In this document: piece after piece, positions 52,027 through 63,785 of the stretch
Layout of the letters: every line of letters begins with the position of its first letter
Numbering within the stretch: position 1 is the first letter of the stretch
Assembly (NCBI GenBank): GCA_023231475.1
Contig: JALJEE010001455.1
Coordinates: forward strand, 113,834 to 177,833
Direction: 5' to 3'
From: Seison nebaliae
Lineage: Eukaryota; Rotifera; Pararotatoria; Seisonacea; Seisonidae
Length of the DNA stretch: 64,000 nucleotides
The notes under the pieces: generated by a model
Told to the model about the DNA's origin: nothing
Databases searched by the model: none
What the model saw: only the letters and a program-made list of their open reading frames with translations
Translations under genes and position numbers: made by a program

Positions 52027-52721
52027 TTTCGAATGATGGGTATATTAAAACAAGTTGATTCTCAAGGCAATACAATAAAGAATCGAATTTTATCCCTAAA
52101 TTATGATTATTGAGAATGGTAGGAAAGAACGTTATAAAGTCTTGTTAGTCTCCTAACGAATTTAATCGAAATATCCAATGGAGAAAAGAGAGGAAATGAA
52201 ATGAAATGTAAAGAAAGAAAAGTAATTGAAACTGTCAAACCAATTCAACTCTTATATAGACAAATGTGGTGCGCGCAAATTCAACCATTTCAATTTCTAA
52301 TTTTTACTACAATTTCTCCTTACTCTTCTCTCTAACTCCCATTCTTTCTCAAATCGAAAAAAGGAAAACCGATTATTTTTCAATTTTCATTTTTTTCTTC
52401 AACTTTTTCTTTTCTTTCCAACTTTCAAAATGTGAAAGAAAAAGAAAAGCTTTCGTGCATCTCGAGAGTTATATGCAACTCAAACGATTATAGTTATGAT
52501 TCTTAAAATAACCATTATGAAAGAAAACTTATGATAATTTCACTAAATTTTTATGTTAAGATAATCGATCGAAATTTAAAAATGTTAAAAATAAAATTGG
52601 TTATGAAAAAAGTTTTACGTTGAAAAAGACAATTTATTTTTATGATTGAAATAATTTTTTTATTTCTATTTTACCACTAAAAGAAATTTAATAAAAAATT
52701 GTCATTAACAAACAAATTATT
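52027..52721. other. Intergenic region
   Basis: 0.7 kb without a supported exon; promoter of the H1-like gene and 3' flank of UQCRH. Confidence 0.5.
52251..52258 (-). promoter_or_regulatory. TATA box candidate for the H1-like gene
   Basis: TATATAAG on the minus strand about 225 bp upstream of the ATG at 52026. Position relative to a transcription start is unknown. Confidence 0.4.
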
Positions 52722-53080
52722 TCACTTCAATTTTCTCATGATTTTGGGAGCGGACTAAAAAAAAGAAATTGAGAAGAAGAGACGACGAAAAAGTTTAACG
52801 CAATGATCCACACAATGTAATAAATCACCCAATTCTTGGAAACATGTTTCTCTCGTAAATGATTTGGAATTGACACGTTCTTCACATTCCTCCAACATTT
52901 CTTTCAGTTTCGCACAATGATGTTGAGTGCATGTTTCACGAAGAGTCTTCAATGGATCAACAATTTCTTCATCTTCATCTTGCTAACAGATGAGAGTTTG
53001 AGAGATATGAAAGAAATATACTGACTAACTGCATGAACGGTTGGTATTAGACTTTTCATAAATTTGCCGATTAAAGACAT
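52722..53080 (-). CDS. UQCRH: Cytochrome bc1 complex hinge protein (UQCRH/QCR6)
   Basis: Three exons (53080-53030, 52982-52800, 52754-52722) give 88 residues, the usual length. The introns are 47 and 45 bp with donors gttagt and gttaaa. The protein is the acidic hinge subunit of mitochondrial complex III, near cytochrome c1 (family knowledge). Diagnostic sequence: DEDEEIVDPLKTLRE, the paired cysteines CTQHHCAKL, CEERVNSKSFTRETCFQELG and LLHCVDHC, arranged as in the twin-cysteine hairpin. The last exon gives SAPKIMRKLK, matching the family C-terminus. Without this splice the frame would read a spurious tail. The start used is ATG 53080; an upstream in-frame ATG at 53137 is less likely. Confidence 0.93.
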
Positions 53081-53372
53081 GATGATAATATTTGATGAGG
53101 ATATTTCTGTTTTAAATTTATTTAAATTATTATTCAACCGAATTTCATAAAGCTTAAAATTAAAATATCAAACTCATTCTCATCTTATTATACTTTCTAA
53201 TTGGACATTCAATTTAACTTTATTACGCTTTCAAAGAAACCATGGTGTAGATTTTTGATGATATATTTCCATCTTTTTTTCAATCTAGGTTTGTTGGAAA
53301 TTCCAGTTTTGACAGTTCGACAACGACAACGACCTCTTTAAACCGCCCAATTAACTTTTCTGAATTTGGAAA

Positions 53373-53468
53373 ATGAAATTATCAGTTTTTATGAGCATTT
53401 CCAGTATTTTTATAGTTCTCTTAACTCTCAAGATTGATGGCGTCGAATTAATTATGGTAATAATTTGA
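53373..53468 (+). CDS. Signal-peptide-like short open frame (tentative)
   Basis: ATG at 53373 opens 31 residues that look like a secretion signal (MKLSVFMSISSIFIVLLTL), then KIDGVELIM and a stop. It could be the first exon of a small secreted protein, but the only nearby donor (gtaata at 53457) breaks the GTT pattern of this genome, and phases do not join simply to the cysteine-containing frame downstream. Could be chance. Confidence 0.22.
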   Translation: MKLSVFMSISSIFIVLLTLKIDGVELIMVII

Positions 53469-53975
53469 TATAATGTCCTTATGAAGCAAGCTTCCAGAAG
53501 ATAAGTTTGAAACTTACCTTAACATTATTTAATGAAATATCATTCAACGTAGTTTCAATACACAATAGTATTGTGACAATACACGTTAAGTTTCACTCAA
53601 GATATTCTTTCAAGTTTCTCTCAAAGATAAACATAAAAACAAGAAATGTTGTTATTTCTACACACTAACATTTGAATTGTTGGTAGGGAATATTCATAAA
53701 AAACTTATGATAGATATTAAATACCTAATGAACTAATAAATTTTATATGAACAATTTATTTATTTATGACAACTTTATGATATTAGGTAATTCGACAGGT
53801 CGAAAAAATAATCAAGTTAAGCTAACTATCTTTTTAATAGAACGAAAATTTCTTGATTATGAAAAACAATGAAATTTATAATAATTATCATAAAACATTT
53901 TTTTTTTATTTTAATGAAATTGCCGACGGAATAAATTGAAATATTGTTAATAGATCTTCTCCTTTACGGTCAGTG

Positions 53976-54140
53976 ATGTTGTGGCGTTGTGACATAAACC
54001 ACTGCGCTACATATAACTGCACTCCCCAATATAACTTTCGTAACGAGATGCAGAATACGTTCTTTCATAGATATGGGTGGAGAGTGTGCAGACTATTGCG
54101 TTATGCAGGTCGATATGACAGGAGCACAATCATGATATGA
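53976..54140 (+). CDS. Small cysteine-containing open frame (tentative)
   Basis: A 165-nt frame of about 54 residues, preceded by a splice-acceptor-like ggtcag, with WRCDINHCATYNCTPQYNF and a fourth Cys in GWRVCRLLRYAG, ending ATATGA. GC content is visibly higher than the flanks. No family recognised. The opposite strand of 53990-54010 resembles a tRNA A-box (tagcgcagtgg), so it may instead be a degenerate tRNA-derived repeat. Confidence 0.25.
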   Translation: MLWRCDINHCATYNCTPQYNFRNEMQNTFFHRYGWRVCRLLRYAGRYDRSTIMI

Positions 54141-57100
54141 GGGGCCCACAACCACGTGTTTTCAAATTCGAAAAAGAACAAACAAGAAAGTAGTAAAAAA
54201 TATACCAAAAGTATCCAGGAACATATTCCTCGTCCAGTAAGATTCCATTGGGAAAATAAGACTCCTAAAAATCAAATTATGGTGAAATATATTAGTCGGC
54301 GTCACTAGCGACAAAAGGTAACCAACTATACTTTTATGAAATTGTAGAGGTTGAGTAATAAAAAGATGATAGATCGTTAAAAGCTTCATTCTCATTCATT
54401 AATTAATTCATTTTTTCACTAGAAGATTCCTTTATTTTTTTTCTGAAAATGCTAATCTGGACAAATTGAATATTGTTTTATTGATTTATGGGGAAAAAAC
54501 TTGTGAATTTCTTAAAAGAAGGTGTGAACAATGGAATGTTTCTCATAGTGTAGTCACTATGATCGATATAATTTCATCTATACATATTTCCCTTTTTCCT
54601 TTTGTCATGTATGTCCGTTTTTCAAAAAAATAAAGAAAATGTAGGTAAGAGGTTGTGTCCAAATTTTCAAAACTAACGGATTTACTTAATTTTTACTTAC
54701 ACCAAAAGGATCATCCTTCAAGGATGTCCTAAAATAATCCATTTATTTTGGTACAAACTTAGGGTCTAATGAAAAATTAATTTTTTTTAAAATTTGTTTA
54801 ACTAAAAAACTCTAAATTATTATTAGATTTTTAGAATAAAATAAAAAGTAAAAATAACTATGTTGTAGAGCATTTCGTGCTCTTTCTTAATATATTAAAT
54901 TTAACATCTTAACTTTAATATTTCTGATAGAAAATGAAGTTTTAAAAAAAAGTTGAAAAAATTCGAGTGCATGCAAATTGACTGAATGCACCAACTGCCA
55001 AAAGCCCTACAATAGTTTTTAAATATTTAAAGTGAAATTGAATGCTAAATGTGAATATGGGTTGGATAGAATATTAGAATGAAGAAAGAATAGAAAAGAG
55101 TGGATTAGATGACTGTGGAATTATTGTGAGATATGATATTAAGTCTGAACTGAATTTGTAGATTATTCAATCAATACTTTTTTCCAAACAGTCTCTCTCT
55201 CGTTGAAGTTAATTAAAGTTTGATGATTAAGTTTTTGAATGATGAATTACAATGAGTATTTTATTTAGACATCTTATTTTAGTTAGAAATGTGAGTATTC
55301 TCCATCATCCACTGACGAACACCATCAGAGAGAGTAATAGTGAGTGAATGAAATAAATTGGCCAATGCGTCAATTTGTTATTCATCCAATTAAACAAAAT
55401 GACATTCAAGACAACATATTACTAACCAGAATACAACATTTATTTTCGACAAATTTAAAAGTACATTCAATTTAAGATCATTTCCAAATAGAGACACTAC
55501 ATTCCTCTATTCTCACTTGATTGTCATCATAGTATTGAATGATTTCTTTCCTCTCTAACGTGCACCATTGAGCCGGTTGAGAATAAGTTGGTTTTGATGC
55601 ATCGATCGATCAAACATTCTGCCCATAAAATCAACTAGCGTTCAAACACTCGCTGAATGTGACATGAATTCTAAAGGAATGAGATACGATACTTTACGTT
55701 TTACTCAATAACAAACAATCGTGATAATATTTCGTGAAAAATTTTTGTTTTATTTTTACGTTTGAGTATGGTAAGATATTTCTTCGGAATAAATTCCTGT
55801 TTTGCTTTTGTTGAATGATTCGAATTGAGTGTGTTGGAACAGAGTGAGAGGAAACAATGAACAGAAATACTAATGTCATCAATGAATTAAGAGGGGGTGA
55901 ATGATGAAGTGATTTATTAATTTATCCTTCATGTCCGATTAGAAAACGTTGAGATTGATCGAATGAACAATCTTTGTTTTTGTAAATGACGATAATGATT
56001 TATGAAAGTTTCCTTTAAACAAACTAGCTTCTTCTCAGATCTTCACAATTATCTTTCAAACGATCGAAAGAAGTGGTAATCGCTATCGATTTGGAAGTTT
56101 CATTTGGAAAGTAATCGACGAATTAGGAGAAACAATTTCTTTTTCTGTTTTTCAGCTACATCATACATCGGTCGGGATTGAGGTGCGATGACATATATTC
56201 AAAAGAAATTTCCTCATAGCGAATATGAGCGCGAAAATAAATGATTGAGGATGATGAAAGCGATCATCATTAATTGAATAGGCAAAAGAAAAGTGTTAAT
56301 TTTCACTTATCATTGTAATGATATTCTTTTTGTTACCGTATTCGCTTCTTATCTATCTATCAGCATTTGAGAGTACGAGAGTTGAAAAGAAAAGAAACTT
56401 ACTTGTTAGTTGGCACATCATAGGAAGAAGGCGAAAAAGAAACATATTTTTCTTATTTGACAAATTGAGAAGGAATGTTATGTAGTTGTTCTTCGAGAGT
56501 TTGGATGAATTGAGAAAGAAAATTGATTCACTTATGATAGAGACGGGATAGATAAACGCTAGCGATTATATACATATAAACAACTCTCCAAATAGAATGG
56601 AGTGAGAGATGTTGTTGGGACGAGGTTTGTTGCGACGAGAGAAGACGAATGAAAAGGAAAAGAAAATTTATTATTAATTATTTGATAGATATAGATAGTG
56701 AATGAGAATGTCGACAATAAGAAGAGACGATGGTGAAGATGAACGACGCAGTTTCATCAGATCAAATCGAACGGAAGATGAAATAAGAATTGAAAAACTT
56801 ATTTGGGAGTCTTGAGAAAGATGATTGAAAGATGATTGTCTATCTCCTCACAATATCTTCTCTCGTCTCCCTCAATCTTCTTTCATACATTGTCACCATT
56901 CTTCTTTCTTTTCAACATTCGACAGTTTTTTTTCTTCTTGTCTTGTGAATTGGATTTAATCTCAATATTCCGTTCGATATGTATCACATTTTCTACTTTC
57001 AATTGAAATAGAGTAGTTTTGTTTCATATTCTATTCTTCTCATTTACTAGTCAGTTAGTGTTGCCGCACTCTCGTTCTTTAAAGTCGTCGAGATGCCGCC

Positions 57101-57455
57101 TCGAAATAGTTAACATGTTAATTGTCGTGTAATTGGAAATGGAGAGACATGGATCTCTCTCGACGGAGACGACCATAACTTGTCATTATAAAACTATGAT
57201 GAGCATCCAATAGTCGGAGATGTAACTTGGTCAAATTGAATTAGAAAGAACGACAATAGAAGTTTCCTCTCGACTCTTTGTCTTTTCATAGAATTATCTT
57301 TTGAAATTATAGAATTGGAAAATATTTGTTCGATCGATTTCTTATTAAACTGTTTCACTTTTCCATTTGCCACAGACATTCCCAATTGATATCAATCTAA
57401 TTCATTTTATCATTACAATCAATAGACGGATTGATTGTAGATAGGAAGAGGAATA

Positions 57456-59165
57456 ATGCCAAAAAAATTGATTGAAAGAAATCAAGTGAACATTACGAAT
57501 GAGGAGAATCACGGTAACCATGGTAACTCGAATGACACGACGTTAGCATTCGTTCCAGTTGATACCAATAGTTTGAAGGAGAAAATGGAGTTACAAGATC
57601 GTCCGACAGAAACTTCGTCAAAAGTCGATGATGGAGAACAACGTATCCTATTGGAGAATTTGTATCATCTCTATCAATCCGAACAAAGAATAAAGCGACC
57701 AATGAACGCATTCCTTGTTTGGTCGACGACTCGTCGTCACATCATCGCTAATGATAATCCTAAAATGCACAATAGTGACATTTCGAAACAATTGGGGAAA
57801 GAATGGAGGACATTATCGGCAACGGAACGAGAACCATACGAACAGAAGGCGAAACAATTGCGATTGATGCACATGAAACTCTATCCACATTACAAGTATC
57901 GACCGAGGAGGAAAAAGTCTTTGCAACAGAATCGTTGGCTCAATTTGGATATGTTCAATAATTCATTATTGAATAACGTTTCAGCTGACAGTAACGATAA
58001 TGTATCAATGGATGTCAAAGAATTAAAGACTAATGACAATAAGAAATGTTGCACGTCATCAGAACGAACGTCTATCTCTTCCACGTCTTCCCCATATCTC
58101 ACAAATAAAACGGAAAGTAAACCATTTACAATTTGTGATAATGAACGAAATCAATATCACTCATCAAACCATCAAAATGTTAATACTCAATCGAATAAGA
58201 GGAAATGCAACGAACCATTCCCATCATCCCTATGCTCCCAATCAATTGATTATGAACCATCCACAAAATTAAGACGGTTATTTCCCACATCGATCAATCA
58301 TATTGATGAATCAACACAAATCATTCAAACAGGAATGGAATCGAATGGAAAATCAGTAGAATTGCTTCAAGAACGTCAAGATGAAATTAAGTCGTCGAAC
58401 ATCGACAATATTCAATTAGAGAGAATGTTGAGACAAACCTCTAACAACAGAATAATTAATGATTCGATGTGCAAATTCGATAATGTTCAAATGAATTTGA
58501 CGAATCCTCTCACAAATCCGTTTCCGTCTCCACAACTACAATTTCATCAATCAAATTTAGGAGATCATCCTCATTTTGTTTCACGTGAGCAAGGTCTATC
58601 TATTCCTGTTGGTACATCGTCTATGACGACAACGACGATGGAGAGAGCGAAAGAAATCAGTTGTGATAATAATAGTCAAAATAAATCGTTTAATATGTCG
58701 TTGAATGATCTTGGAATAAAATCTACTTCTCATTTAGAAACATGTATCATGTTATTAATGGCATTCCATAATCAGATGCAAACTCAATCCACCAACATAA
58801 CTCCTCCATCCACCATTCCCAATACCATCACAACAACGAATTCGATGGAAATACCAACAACTCATCAATCGATGATCTTACGAGAAAATATGAATATGGA
58901 AGGAAATTCCGATTTATCAACTAATCAATTACCAAATTATTCGGTGGAGTCTTTATTATCAGATAAACGGTCTTGTTCATCTTCTTCCTCCTCTGTTTCT
59001 TCATCACCGTTATCGTCATTGAATGAGATAACAAATTCTTCTTTCACCGTCACTCCCAATATTACATCGACAACGGAATTGATGGAGAATGGAGAAAGAA
59101 GAAGAAGTACAACAACAACAACACCATTCAATCATATCATTCCATCAGATCATCAATTAATTTGA
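57456..59165 (+). CDS. SOX HMG-box transcription factor
   Basis: A single 569-residue exon. The HMG box at about residues 78-150 has the SOX signature [20 protein letters not shown], then [40 protein letters not shown] and [10 protein letters not shown]. It binds AACAAT-type sites in the minor groove and bends DNA (family knowledge). The PRRKK at the box end is a nuclear localisation signal. The rest is Ser/Thr/Asn-rich and disordered, with an [14 protein letters not shown] tract and a Thr run near the end, probably activation regions. The intronless structure and box sequence are closest to SoxB-type genes; that subgroup is tentative. Convergent with ATG13 (262 bp between stops). Confidence 0.9.
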   Translation: MPKKLIERNQVNITNEENHGNHGNSNDTTLAFVPVDTNSLKEKMELQDRPTETSSKVDDGEQRILLENLYHLYQSEQRIKRPMNAFLVWSTTRRHIIANDNPKMHNSDISKQLGKEWRTLSATEREPYEQKAKQLRLMHMKLYPHYKYRPRRKKSLQQNRWLNLDMFNNSLLNNVSADSNDNVSMDVKELKTNDNKKCCTSSERTSISSTSSPYLTNKTESKPFTICDNERNQYHSSNHQNVNTQSNKRKCNEPFPSSLCSQSIDYEPSTKLRRLFPTSINHIDESTQIIQTGMESNGKSVELLQERQDEIKSSNIDNIQLERMLRQTSNNRIINDSMCKFDNVQMNLTNPLTNPFPSPQLQFHQSNLGDHPHFVSREQGLSIPVGTSSMTTTTMERAKEISCDNNSQNKSFNMSLNDLGIKSTSHLETCIMLLMAFHNQMQTQSTNITPPSTIPNTITTTNSMEIPTTHQSMILRENMNMEGNSDLSTNQLPNYSVESLLSDKRSCSSSSSSVSSSPLSSLNEITNSSFTVTPNITSTTELMENGERRRSTTTTTPFNHIIPSDHQLI

Positions 59166-59427
59166 AAAAATTTAATTCGATTAATTATTTACTTATTATC
59201 TCTCATTATCCTCCTTCTCTAATTTGTCGCCCAATTTGCAAATTAAATTAAATTTTTCCTTTTTTTCTCTCAACAGAAATATCTATTCGAATAAATCATT
59301 TTAAACAATTATCATTATCATCATTATCTTCCAAATTAATTAAAAAGAATTTTATTTAAATTTAATTTTTCATTGAAAGAATGATTTGTTTCTTGGGAAA
59401 TATACAAATGAAATGGAAAAATAAAAA

Positions 59428-61106
59428 TTAACAAATATGATAAATATCACTCCGAATGTTTCTATAAGATTTCACCGGTGTCGATTTATCTCCACTATGC
59501 TTCTCTGGTGATTGTGGTTGAGCGTTTCTATTATTTCCTTCTTTCCCACTGGTCAATGGATTGAATTTCACTCTCTGTTCAAAATTCTCTTTTTCATTCT
59601 TTCCAATATTTCTCTTTTTCGAATCTTCTTCATCATTATCATCATCATCATCATCATCGTCATCATCATCATCATCATCATTATGGTCGCTGTCATTCTT
59701 CTCATCATTCTCCTCTTCATGTTCGTCATTCATATGATAAACTTTTGAGAGTGTCGTATCATTGGAATTGATGATATTATCGATCGTTTGTTGCATTAGA
59801 ACGAATGGTTCATATTTGTCAATTGAATAAAGATCTTTTAGAGGAATATCCGTTCCATCCTCCTCCATATTGGGAGCATTAGCCATGAAATTATAGAATG
59901 TGCCCAGATCGTTTCCATATAAGAAATTTGCACATTTCTTCAATGGAGTAGTTGGTGGGAATGATTCCTCATTCCTCAAATATTCTTCCACTTCCTCTTC
60001 TACCTCCTCTTTTTTCTTTATTTTCTTCTCCTCCTCTAAATCTTCGAGTAGAATTCGATTCATTCCCTTCAACATATATATTAATGGAAAATAATTATTA
60101 AAAGTAATCACTAACCAAATTGACGAAAACGAAATCTTCTCCATTTTTATCATCATCATCTTCATTCAATTTCTGTTCATCGATATCTCCATTTTGAATG
60201 TTAATCATCGAATTCAACAAATCGTCAGTGTCAGAGAGATTGGTGAGATATTTGGAGACGATATAATTTCCTGTAAAATCGAGAACATTCTTCAAGTAAT
60301 CGAGAGAAACATGAAAATGTGTTTGATTGACGAACAAATTACCTATCGATACATTTTCATACGATTGTGGTATAATCAAATTATTATTATTATTATTATT
60401 CTTGTTGTTGTTGTTGTCATTGTTGTAATTGATCGTTTTCATTTTATAGATTAGTATCATCGAATCCATCAATTTTTCACAATGAATTTTTTTCATTTCG
60501 TCAAATTTTAATTTGTCTGATAACATTTCACTCAATTCACTTTTCAATCGTTTCATCGATTTGGCGAACATGGGAAGACATCTCGTCGTTATGAGAAGAT
60601 TGCGGAAAATTAATGTGAGAACGTTATAAATATGATTCATGTCACTATCATTTGAATTGTTCTCAAAACATTTAATCGGTTGACATTTGTCTTTGGAGAC
60701 AAATCGACGATTATTCTCCCAATTCGTTTGAGCGAATGACCATTTCTCCAAACTAATCCAATCATTTTCAGTTCCATTAAAGAATTGGAGGAAAATCTCT
60801 AAATCAAATTGAAATGTTGTCGATTCATTCAATTCTTCATGACATCCTATAAACTGATCTCGATAATCTGTCGTTATCTCCTCCATCTCAACCACATTCA
60901 CTTCAAACTGAATTGACACAATTAGAAATGAGATTATGATGAAATCAAACCCATTCGCTTTTCCTCTCGACCACATCGACAAATTGATTCTTTGAATTTG
61001 CTCCTTCATTCATGGTCATCCATTTCGATTGTATAATTGAATGTAAACATTTCTCCATAAACTTATTGATATAAACTCGATACATTGACTTCTTCTTTCC
61101 ATCCAT
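59428..61106 (-). CDS. ATG13: ATG13-like autophagy initiation factor (HORMA domain)
   Basis: Three exons (61106-60951, 60907-60116, 60066-59428) give 528 residues in phase; donors gtttga and gttagt. ATG 61106 is chosen because the text after it (YINKFMEKCLHSIIQSKW) fits the start of the ATG13 HORMA domain. Further matches are DLEIFLQFFNGTENDW, then IYNVLTLIFRNLLITTRCLP. After an Asn-rich loop (AAT repeat near 60378-60420) comes the conserved GEDFVFVNL, which in ATG13 precedes the C-terminal region, and then NDLGTFYNFMANAPN, close to the family DLGTFYxxxxNxP motif. The tail has a long Asp run (59636-59682). ATG13 with ULK1/ATG1 and FIP200/ATG11 starts autophagosome formation (family knowledge). 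Divergent; assignment rests on ordered motifs. Confidence 0.72.
59636..59682. repeat. TCA/CAT trinucleotide run encoding polyaspartate in ATG13
   Basis: In-frame repeat on the minus strand (GAT units) giving about 14 consecutive Asp residues. Confidence 0.9.
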
Positions 61107-61762
61107 CACCTCTATCACCTTTCCAAACAACAAATGAAAAATTGAAAGGAAAATTTTATTAAATGAACTTCCTCTCAAACATTGAAAAGAAGGGAAAGAA
61201 AAATGAAAATAATTTTAAAAAAATTATTAAGAAGACAATGAAAAATGTGGAAACGTGGGAAATGTAGAAAACAAAAATTATTTCACTTTATCATCATCTG
61301 ATCTTCAATTATACGGGGATTCTTAATTTAATGGAAAATATCTGGGGGCGAAAGGATAGGCTTATTTTTCCATTTTTCTTAGCTAAATTCCTTAACAAAA
61401 CAAATTGACGAGTTTGAAGAGTTACCGTTTTATGAGTCCAAATCAGGTTATTTTCAATTAATTATTCTAACCAAATAATTATAATGAAACTCGAAATAAA
61501 CATATATGAATAATAATTTGGAGGATGATAATTTGAAGGATATTGCGATGGTGTTTATCCACAATTTTCATTGATTCCATTGTGATGGTTTCATTTATGA
61601 TTTTCCATTAGAACGTGAAGCTTGTGAGAAATGTGGAGGAGAATAGTGTGTAAATGTTAAGTGTTTCATAATTGAGTTTTCAATCGAATTTCTAATTGTT
61701 TTCTATTCGATTCAGATCCAATCCGTCAATTCAGTTCATTTACAGGAAAATTATCGAAACGG
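61107..61762. other. Divergent intergenic region between ATG13 and TRMT1
   Basis: 656 bp with no exon; a shared or back-to-back promoter is expected. Confidence 0.5.
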
Positions 61763-63553
61763 ATGGATTGTGAGAGAAATGATGAAGTGAAAGAATATGA
61801 TATAAAAGAAGGAAGTGTCATCATTCGATTTCCAAATAATGAATTAATGAAAGATGATGTGGAAGATACAGGAATTATCGCTAGTGATGGTGCTCGTCGT
61901 AACACAAAAAATGTTTTTTACAATGTCGTTCAGGAATTCAATCGTGACATGAGTGTATTGGTATTGAGAAGATATTTGAAAGAATTGTTAGAAAAATCGA
62001 AAGAAAAAGAGAAAAGGAAAAATGATGATAAATTTAATGGAATTAACGTGAGAATTCTCGAAGCGTTTTCCGCAACCGGTTTACGATCGTTGCGATACGC
62101 AAAAGAATGTTTGAACGAGAATGAGAAAGAAATTGATTTAACATTTCTCACTAATGACATTTCTATGAATGCCGTTCGTTCAATTCGACATAATTGTGAA
62201 TTGAATAATATCAAATCAGATTTCCATCCAAATTATTCGATTGATGAAAATATTGAAATGAAACGATCGAAAAAATGTTATTATGAAAATCGGAAATGTA
62301 TCATCACTTGTGATGACGCTAATGAATTGATGTTGAAATTATCGTACGATATTGACAACATTTCTCGAGTCTTCTTCCCCCACAACCATCATGACGGTCG
62401 TACCAGTAAGAAATATATGAGAACTATCAATCGACATAAATACGACGAACATTTAGTGGATGTAATCGATATCGATCCATACGGATCACCAGGACCGTTT
62501 CTTCAATCGACAATGAAATGTTTGAAAAAATCATCATCACCCATCGGTTCACTTCTAATGGTAACAGCGACAGATGCTGCCGTTCTTTGTGGATCAGCAG
62601 GTGGTGATGCGTCTTGGGCTCGTTATGGAACGGTGACGGCACCAAAAATGCCATATTGTCATGAAACTGCTATTCGTTCGTTACTTTATACGATATCGAG
62701 AGTAGCTAATGATAATGATGGTTGTTATATCGAACCGATAGTATCGATGTATAGCGATTTTTATATTCGACTTTTCCTTCTTGTTAAACGAAGTCCAGTG
62801 GAAGCGAAAAAATCTGCTCAAAATATCGGATATTCTTTCATTTGTACTAATTGTACTTCTTATCATATTCAACCATTGATGAAAGTGAAAAGTGTTAATA
62901 CGAATACAAGATATGAACCGACGAATATTCAAGCGAATAGTAAATGTGAAATTTGTGGAAGTAATTTAAGAATAACAGGACCCTTTTGGATTGCTTCCAT
63001 CAACAATTCACAATTCATTCAAAATCTCATCGATGATAATACTCAATTAGAATTGTCAACAAAAAAAAGAATTGCTGGAAGATTGTCCCTCTTACAAGAA
63101 GAATTGGATGATGTTCCTTTCTTCTATTTATTAAATCAATTGAGTAAAACGTTTCGATGTCGCAGTCCCACCATCAACGAAATCAGATCCGCTTTACTCT
63201 CCGCCAATTATCGAGTCTCCTTTTCACATTGTGAGAAGAGTTCACTTAAGACAAATGCCTCATCAAATGTAATGATGGCCTTATTCCATCAATGGATCGA
63301 AGAAAATCCAAATTCAGTCAAGAAAGATAAAATCGATTCACTCAGTCATATCTACGAGAGAGTGGGAAAATTCCGGAAAGAACATCCAGAAATTAAATTC
63401 GACTTTTCTTATAAGTTATTCCATTTATATTCTCATTTATATTTCTATTTCTTCTCTAGTTCTTCATGTGAATCGAAAACGAAATTGAAAGGTCTTAACA
63501 GATATCCAGTTAATCCCGAACCTTTTTGGGGTCCGATGGGAAGACCGAAATGA
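61763..63553 (+). CDS. TRMT1: tRNA (guanine26-N2)-dimethyltransferase
   Basis: Makes m2,2G26 in cytosolic and mitochondrial tRNAs using S-adenosylmethionine (family knowledge). Visible motifs: N-terminal EGSVIIRFPNNE, VFYNVVQEFNRDMSVLVLRR, the SAM-binding ILEAFSATGLRSLRYAKE, the catalytic VIDIDPYGSPGPFLQST, then LLMVTATDAAVLCGSA. A zinc-like CTNC...CEICG set lies in the C-terminal domain and the ending has RYPVNPEPFWGPMGRPK. The whole span is open (596 residues), but 63415-63459 is a 45-bp segment that starts gttatt, ends ctctag and encodes an alien hydrophobic insert. Splicing it (exons 61763-63414 and 63460-63553) keeps frame and gives 581 residues with a normal C-terminus. Confidence 0.94.
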   Translation: MDCERNDEVKEYDIKEGSVIIRFPNNELMKDDVEDTGIIASDGARRNTKNVFYNVVQEFNRDMSVLVLRRYLKELLEKSKEKEKRKNDDKFNGINVRILEAFSATGLRSLRYAKECLNENEKEIDLTFLTNDISMNAVRSIRHNCELNNIKSDFHPNYSIDENIEMKRSKKCYYENRKCIITCDDANELMLKLSYDIDNISRVFFPHNHHDGRTSKKYMRTINRHKYDEHLVDVIDIDPYGSPGPFLQSTMKCLKKSSSPIGSLLMVTATDAAVLCGSAGGDASWARYGTVTAPKMPYCHETAIRSLLYTISRVANDNDGCYIEPIVSMYSDFYIRLFLLVKRSPVEAKKSAQNIGYSFICTNCTSYHIQPLMKVKSVNTNTRYEPTNIQANSKCEICGSNLRITGPFWIASINNSQFIQNLIDDNTQLELSTKKRIAGRLSLLQEELDDVPFFYLLNQLSKTFRCRSPTINEIRSALLSANYRVSFSHCEKSSLKTNASSNVMMALFHQWIEENPNSVKKDKIDSLSHIYERVGKFRKEHPEIKFDFSYKLFHLYSHLYFYFFSSSSCESKTKLKGLNRYPVNPEPFWGPMGRPK

Positions 63554-63785
63554 AACCAATTCTTTCATTCTTCTTCCATCGAATCTCCAAATTCGTTATT
63601 TATTGATTCTCATTTAATTTGTTTTTCTTCTTTTTGTGGAGAGATATTTTTGAACCCTTTTATAATCTTGAATTTTAAGAAAAATTTTTTCAATCCATTT
63701 ATTTTTCCAAAATTTTAATTTTTAATTTAACGGAATAAAACTTCTAAAAACTCTACAAAAACAATCTGAAAAGAATGAACAGAAC

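Larger units (their letters stand above)
53081..57455. other. 4.4 kb region without a firm gene
   Basis: Mostly AT-rich. Two pieces stand out: a signal-peptide-like open frame at 53373-53468 and a more GC-rich 165-nt open frame with cysteines at 53976-54140. From 54.4 to 57.4 kb I see no convincing exon. The final part should hold the SOX promoter. Confidence 0.5.

Noticed and set aside
53505-53525. ACTTACCT resembling the U1 snRNA 5' end
   Set aside because: The following sequence does not match U1 and there is no snRNA promoter or Sm site visible.
54162-54395. 77-residue hydrophobic minus-strand frame
   Set aside because: Phe/Leu/Ile richness follows from T-rich DNA; no family resemblance or splice context.
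54955-55020. Short cysteine frame (CKLTECTNCQKPYN) resembling the one at 54.0 kb
   Set aside because: Only about 20 codons open, no acceptor in phase; similarity too short to trust.
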